Assembly (NCBI GenBank): GCA_943789165.1 | Contig: CALSTB010000005.1 | Location: forward strand, 217,001 to 281,000 | Direction of reading: 5' to 3' | From: an uncultured Bacteroidia bacterium | GTDB taxonomy: Bacteria; Bacteroidota; Bacteroidia; NS11-12g; UBA9320 | Length of the DNA stretch: 64,000 bases | Part shown: positions 63,115 through 64,000 of the stretch, in pieces | How the letters are laid out: each line of letters begins with the position of its first letter | How positions within the stretch are numbered: position 1 is the stretch's first letter | Program-made: the position numbers and the translations under genes | Notes under the pieces: generated by a model | Told to the model about the DNA's origin: nothing | The model's input: the letters and a program-made list of their open reading frames with translations, nothing else | Databases searched by the model: none

Positions 63115-63205
63115 TATTTAATGTCTATAAGTTTTGCGCAAAGATACATTTCGCTCCAGAAAAATTTATGTAATTGCTCAAACTTACCATTTTATTACAA
63201 GTGTC

Positions 63206-64000
63206 ATGGTTTTAAGCTGGATTGATTGGGTCATTATCGGCGCGTTTTTCGCGCTTTCCATCGGGATTAGTTTTAGGTATAAGAAATTGGGAGAATCGGG
63301 TCTAACCGGATTTTTCTTGGGTGGAAGAAATTTGCCGTGGTATTTGGCAGGTTTAAGCATGGTTGCCACCACTTTCGCAGCAGATACGCCTCTGGCCGTC
63401 ACGGAGTTAGTGGCCCAAGGAGGCATTGCTAAAAACTGGCTTTGGTGGAATGCCTTGTCAGGAGGTTTGTTAACAACGATCTTTTTTACCAGACTCTGGA
63501 GGCGTTCGGGCGTTTTGACAGAAGTAGAGTTTATTGACATTCGATACAGCGGAAAAGCCTCTAAATTTTTACGAAGTTTTAAGTCTGTATACCTCGGTTT
63601 ATTTATTAACGGAATGATCATCGCTTGGGTGAATCTCGCATTTATGGCTTTGGTTCAAGTATTTTTCGGAATTGAAGGATTCAAATTATACGCAATAACA
63701 GCCGGCGCAATGATCTTCGTTTTTGCTTATTCTTCGATTTCCGGACTGAAAGGAATTGCTGTTACTGACGCCGTGCAATTCATCATTGCCATTGTTGGTT
63801 GCATCATTCTGGCAGTTCTGGTTTTACAAAGTGATAAAGTGGGAGGCATTGCAGGTTTAAAAGCCAAACTACCGCCTTCAGCATTTGCCCTTTTTCCAAG
63901 TATAGGAGCAGAAGATGTTGCCTCTACCGGTGGTGTTTTACAAGTCGGTAAACAACTCACATTAACGTTAACCACCTTCCTAACTTACATTGGCGTATTG
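63206..64000 (+). CDS. Sodium:solute symporter (SSS family), C-terminus outside the window
   Basis: The frame is open from the ATG at 63206 to the window end (265 codons). It begins VLSWIDWVIIGAFFALSIGI and has the SSS signature region GFFLGGRNLPWYLAGLSM and ATTFAADTPLAVTELVA, then several membrane helices including the SSISGLKGIAVTDAVQF block. These carry sugars, amino acids or other organics with sodium; the substrate cannot be told. The shadow ORFs on the minus strand here are not genes. Confidence 0.9.
   Translation, partial: MVLSWIDWVIIGAFFALSIGISFRYKKLGESGLTGFFLGGRNLPWYLAGLSMVATTFAADTPLAVTELVAQGGIAKNWLWWNALSGGLLTTIFFTRLWRRSGVLTEVEFIDIRYSGKASKFLRSFKSVYLGLFINGMIIAWVNLAFMALVQVFFGIEGFKLYAITAGAMIFVFAYSSISGLKGIAVTDAVQFIIAIVGCIILAVLVLQSDKVGGIAGLKAKLPPSAFALFPSIGAEDVASTGGVLQVGKQLTLTLTTFLTYIGVL

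Noticed and set aside
63184..63975. Minus-strand ORFs at the right end
   Set aside because: They lie antisense to a clear sodium:solute symporter frame that runs off the window.

Overview
The window reads as chromosomal DNA of a Bacteroidetes bacterium, most likely a Flavobacteriales member. The grounds are: three secreted proteins with type IX secretion (T9SS) C-terminal sorting domains, a mevalonate pathway cluster with a GYDIA-type GHMP kinase, near absence of Shine-Dalgarno sequences, and many TAnnTTTG promoter elements typical of the phylum's primary sigma factor. Most genes are housekeeping or envelope genes in short operons on both strands.

Layout. 1-7000 (minus strand): end of a DODA-type dioxygenase gene, groESL, then the run miaB, sigma-54 activator, lptE, TPR protein, secG. 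7093-11611 is an insertion-sequence island: an IS6-family element, the 3' end of an IS3-family element, about 1.7 kb of AT-rich cargo with two small genes, a diverged IS3 fragment and a complete IS3-family element with a canonical -1 frameshift heptamer. The island has cut a dCache-type sensor gene (to 12462). 12767-19890: DbpA-like helicase, envelope proteins, RmlD-like reductase and a T9SS cargo. 19887-24350: UbiA prenyltransferase, mevalonate kinase-like protein, mvaD and a separate GYDIA kinase. 24403-37794: J-domain membrane protein, VWA protein, two T9SS cargos, queuosine-precursor transporter, TPR protein, glycosyltransferase, NhaD and holA. 37915-39537 is one gene broken by two compensating frameshifts. 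39770-43352: tRNA-Leu(UAG), tig, clpP, clpX. 43353-44187, 47796-48040 and 51600-51775 carry two dispersed intergenic repeat families. 44188-50990: Atg22-like MFS protein, rsmE, DUF4159 protein, lipid kinase, menB, bestrophin. 50991-51860 is gene-poor with two strong terminators and candidate small RNAs. 51861-54831: unknown protein, rtcB and a TPR protein. 54865-58245: fused isobutyryl-CoA mutase icmF. 59106 to the end: nupC, a class IV aminotransferase, pfkA, a lipoprotein and the start of a sodium:solute symporter.

The most unusual locus is the 860-bp gap between icmF and nupC. On the minus strand it holds two tandem copies of one cassette: enhancer-like ATGGGA repeats, a -24/-12 sigma-54 promoter (consensus in copy 1, one mismatch in copy 2), a leader of 7-8 nt, a short tyrosine-rich ORF starting with a shared IKTFDKYYTT segment, a GCTC/GAGC hairpin and a GGCC-rich terminator. 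The 3' stems keep their structure while their sequence differs, so the product may be a structured RNA, a small peptide or both. I do not recognise it as a described family. The receiver-less sigma-54 activator at 4289-5536 is the only candidate regulator in view.

A second window-wide pattern is TAnnTTTG placed 3-6 nt before the start codon in at least seven genes. The -7 geometry of this element would then start the transcript at or next to the ATG, that is, give leaderless mRNAs.
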